From JACRLV01 sp045863555 (GTDB taxonomy: Bacteria > Planctomycetota > Phycisphaerae > UBA1845 > Fen-1342): a stretch of DNA of 64,000 nt. The translations under genes and the position numbers were made by a program. The stretch spans positions 1 through 64,000 of the forward strand of contig BTUU01000016.1 of assembly GCA_045863555.1 (NCBI GenBank). The letters run 5' to 3'. This document shows positions 61,358-64,000 of this stretch, one piece after another. The notes under the pieces are model-generated. The model was not told the DNA's origin and did no database searches. It was given only the letters and a program-made list of their open reading frames with translations. Numbering within the stretch: the first letter of the stretch is position 1; each line of letters starts with the position of its first letter.

Positions 61358-64000
61358 ACTGCGAGACCGCGCGGGGGCTGTTCCTCGACCTGGCCGAGGG
61401 GCATCTCGAACCGCTTCAAGCCGCCGAACTGCGCCGCCACTTCGGCGAGTGTCCAGCCTGCGACATCGAGTATCGCAAGCTTCGCGCCCTCGTCGGCGAC
61501 CTGAGTGCCGCCCGATCCGTCGAACGCGCGGCGTGGGTGACCGCGAGTGCACACGCTCCCTCGGCCCCCGCCGCCCCCCCGAGCCGCATCGGCGATTTCG
61601 AGATCCTCGGCGAGATCGGCCGCGGCGGAATGGGCGTCGTCTATCGGGCGCGCCAGATCTCGCTGAACCGCGAAGTGGCGCTCAAGGTGCTCGCCGGGCT
61701 CAGCGCCGATGACCCTCGCGCCGTCGAACGATTCACGAAGGAAGCCAAGGCCGCCGCCCGCCTCCACCATACCAACATCGTCCCGGTTTACGCCCAGGGC
61801 TGCGAAAATGGCCAGTTCTTCTATGCAATGGAGTGCATCGAGGGCCAGTCGCTCGACCGCGTCATGCGCGAGGACCGCAGCTTCGAGAAATCCGCGTCGA
61901 CCAGCACCGCCGCGGCGACGATCAAACTCAGCGAGTCAGCCGTATTGAACTCGGCCGTCGCGACGATGCTCCGCGCGCGCGGCCCGTCGCGCGATTTCAA
62001 GCGCATCGCCCGGCTGATCGCGGAGGTTGCCGACGCACTCGCCCACGCCCATTCCCACGGCATCGTCCACCGCGACATCAAGCCGCAGAATCTGCTGCTC
62101 GGCGCCGATGACCGGCTGCACGTCACCGACTTCGGCCTCGCCCGCATCCTCGACGAGCCGGGCCTCACCCGCACCCACGAGATGCTCGGTACCCCCGCCT
62201 ACATGGCCCCGGAACAGGTCCGGGCCGGCTCGAAGATCGACGCCCGCACCGACGTCTACGCACTCGGCGTCACGCTCTACGAACTGCTGACCCGCGAGCG
62301 ACCGTTCAAGGCCGAGACCTACTCGCAGCTCATCGACTGCATTCTCAACAAGGAGCCGCGGGCCCCGCGAGCGCTCGATTCCCGCGTTCCGGCCGATCTG
62401 GAGACCATCTGCCTGCGGGCGATGGAGAAATCACCGGCCGCAAGATTCGCGTCGGCCGCTGAAATGGCCCGCGATCTGCGCCGTTTCGCAGACGACTTCC
62501 CGATCCAGAGCCGCCGCATCGGCCCGCTCGGACGCTCCGTCCGGTGGATCCGCCGCAATCCATATCGTTCGGCGGCGCTGCTCGCCACCCTCTTCCTGGT
62601 CGCGACGGGCGGCGTCGCGTGGAAACTCCTGAACGCCGCCGCAAACGAGAAGATCGACCGGGCGTTCGACGTGCTGCTCGCCGATTCGCGGGCGCACGCC
62701 GAGGCCGAAGCGGCCCTGGGCTGGGCGGCGCAATGGGGCGGCGATCGCCGGCGCAGGGCCCTGCTCGGCGCATTTCTCGACATCCGCCGCGATACGCCAA
62801 AGGCCGTCGACACGCTCCTGCGCCTGCGGAAAGCCGAACCCGAGAACGCGGATGTGCTCTGCCTGCTCGCATGGGCCTACGCCCGGCGCCCGGCGACGTC
62901 GGCCCAGGCGGCCGACTGCATCCGCCAGGTGGAGTCGCTGGGCGGCGCGCCTTCCGCGGAAGGATTCTTCTACCTGGGGATGGCGATCCTGCCGGATGAC
63001 CCCGAACGCGCGATCACGATCTTCGACCGCGCGATCGATTCCCGCGACGGCTTCGTCCACGCGATGCTGCACCAGGCGCGGGCGATGAACTACTGCTTGT
63101 ACTACTACCGCGACCTCAAGTACTACGAGAAGGCCAAGCTGCGCCTGACCAACGCCGCAATGCTCCAGCCCCGCTCGCCCTGGCCGCGATACTACCTGGC
63201 ACGCTGTCATACGCTCGCCGGTGAGATCTACGGCTCCGTGAACCGGCCGGAAGACGCTGCCCGGGCGTTCGATGAGGCCGTCTCCGCCGCCGAAGACGCG
63301 CGAAAGGTCGATCCGTCCAGCCCCCGCGGCCCGATCGCCGAGGGTCAGGCCCTGGAGAGCCGCGGCCGCTATTCCGCCGCGCTCGCCGCGTTTCGTCGCC
63401 TCGACGCCCCGGGCGTCAGCATGGGCCCCGGCGACAAGGCCGAGCGATTCAGCTACGAACTCCGGGTCCGCTTCGCACTCCGGGACTTTGACGCCGCGGA
63501 AGAACTCGTGGCTCTGCGACTGGCGATCGACTCCAATCCCGAAGCCCGGGCCGAAGCCGCCCTCCTGCGGACCCTGATTTCCTTCGCCCGGACCGGCCGG
63601 GCGGCCGCAAAGACCGTCTTCGACGCCGAGTTGGAAGAAATCGGGAAGCCCGATGATCTTCCGGTAGAACTCCGCATCATGCTGGCCGTGCTCTCAGGCG
63701 TTGTCGGCACGCCGTCGAACCTGCCCGTGGAGCCGTTCGGACCGCCGCTGCCGCCGGGATGGGATCCGTCCTGGACCCGCAATCTCGTCGAATACGTCGC
63801 CGGCCGGCGCGACTGGCCCGACCTCGTCGCCGCCGCAAAGACCCTCCGCCGCGAGCAGACGCAGCAGCGCCTCGCGGCCGCCTGGTTCCTCCGCGGTTTG
63901 CTCGAGCTGGGCCGCGACGACGCCGCTGCAGCCGGTCAGTCGTTCGTCGAGGGCGCCCGGCAGTACGACAACGAGCGGTACTGCTACTGGTGCCGCCTGC
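61354..64000 (+). CDS. Zinc-finger anti-sigma-like / Ser-Thr kinase / TPR fusion (3' partial)
   Basis: An open frame from the ATG at 61354 to the window edge (882 codons, no stop). Residues 1-45 hold an anti-sigma-type zinc motif: Cys3, then His29-x3-Cys33-x2-Cys36 (HFGECPAC). A Hanks-type kinase follows, with glycine loop GEIGRGGMGVVY (86-97), Lys111 in EVALKVL, HRDIKPQN (Asp241) and DFG (259-261), all intact. A membrane segment lies near 407-423 and the rest is helical TPR-like repeat. The order puts the zinc motif and kinase in the cytosol and the TPR part outside. Its ATG overlaps the sigma-factor stop, so this protein is the likely regulator or sensor of that sigma factor. Confidence 0.9.
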   Translation, partial: MNCETARGLFLDLAEGHLEPLQAAELRRHFGECPACDIEYRKLRALVGDLSAARSVERAAWVTASAHAPSAPAAPPSRIGDFEILGEIGRGGMGVVYRARQISLNREVALKVLAGLSADDPRAVERFTKEAKAAARLHHTNIVPVYAQGCENGQFFYAMECIEGQSLDRVMREDRSFEKSASTSTAAATIKLSESAVLNSAVATMLRARGPSRDFKRIARLIAEVADALAHAHSHGIVHRDIKPQNLLLGADDRLHVTDFGLARILDEPGLTRTHEMLGTPAYMAPEQVRAGSKIDARTDVYALGVTLYELLTRERPFKAETYSQLIDCILNKEPRAPRALDSRVPADLETICLRAMEKSPAARFASAAEMARDLRRFADDFPIQSRRIGPLGRSVRWIRRNPYRSAALLATLFLVATGGVAWKLLNAAANEKIDRAFDVLLADSRAHAEAEAALGWAAQWGGDRRRRALLGAFLDIRRDTPKAVDTLLRLRKAEPENADVLCLLAWAYARRPATSAQAADCIRQVESLGGAPSAEGFFYLGMAILPDDPERAITIFDRAIDSRDGFVHAMLHQARAMNYCLYYYRDLKYYEKAKLRLTNAAMLQPRSPWPRYYLARCHTLAGEIYGSVNRPEDAARAFDEAVSAAEDARKVDPSSPRGPIAEGQALESRGRYSAALAAFRRLDAPGVSMGPGDKAERFSYELRVRFALRDFDAAEELVALRLAIDSNPEARAEAALLRTLISFARTGRAAAKTVFDAELEEIGKPDDLPVELRIMLAVLSGVVGTPSNLPVEPFGPPLPPGWDPSWTRNLVEYVAGRRDWPDLVAAAKTLRREQTQQRLAAAWFLRGLLELGRDDAAAAGQSFVEGARQYDNERYCYWCRL

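Overview
The window is high-GC DNA that most likely comes from a planctomycete, probably near the Phycisphaerae. The evidence is the set of family signatures: dockerin-like C-termini of the form DGDxDxxDLAxLLSxFG, a PEP-CTERM tail, an ECF sigma factor coupled to a Ser/Thr kinase, several alkaline-phosphatase/sulfatase-superfamily enzymes, and very large Cys-rich secreted proteins. No rRNA, tRNA, CRISPR array, integrase or transposase was seen, so no finer placement is offered.

Layout. 1-1363: the 3' end of an RHS/YD-repeat gene with a lower-GC, Cys-rich tip and an overlapping downstream ORF (candidate toxin tip and immunity protein), followed by a decayed YD-repeat fragment. 2355-9930: housekeeping genes (elbB-like, lipoprotein, pyrE, YcaC-type hydrolase, sppA, YheT-type hydrolase, bioY). 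10081-17193: a tightly coupled operon of three extracytoplasmic alkaline-phosphatase-superfamily enzymes, a 65-aa protein and a membrane protein. 17292-25853 (minus): a small basic protein, gpsA, addA and addB. 26070-30894: a PEP-CTERM C39-like peptidase, a lipoprotein, a parvulin-type PPIase lipoprotein and fumarylacetoacetase. 31046-34380: epimerase, MOSC protein, small membrane protein and imidazolonepropionase. 34462-42903 (minus): M42 peptidase, malQ, pirin, TPR protein and a MacB/LolD-like ABC transporter. 43153-47329: a giant surface protein and a secreted esterase. 47581-57946 (minus): three paralogous modular secreted proteins of about 1,000 aa. 58385-60244 (minus): a secreted endonuclease/exonuclease/phosphatase-family protein with the same kind of dockerin tail. 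60416-64000: a candidate structured RNA with its own terminator, then an ECF sigma factor translationally coupled to a zinc-finger/kinase/TPR fusion that runs off the window.

The strongest unexplained signals are non-coding. All three secreted paralogs carry the same 5'-leader hairpin, with compensatory base changes, at a fixed distance from the start codon. An orphan plus-strand terminator preceded by two similar hairpins lies upstream of the sigma-factor/kinase operon. Several families of short dispersed repeats sit in gene gaps. All functional statements come from reading motifs by eye; no database search was run.
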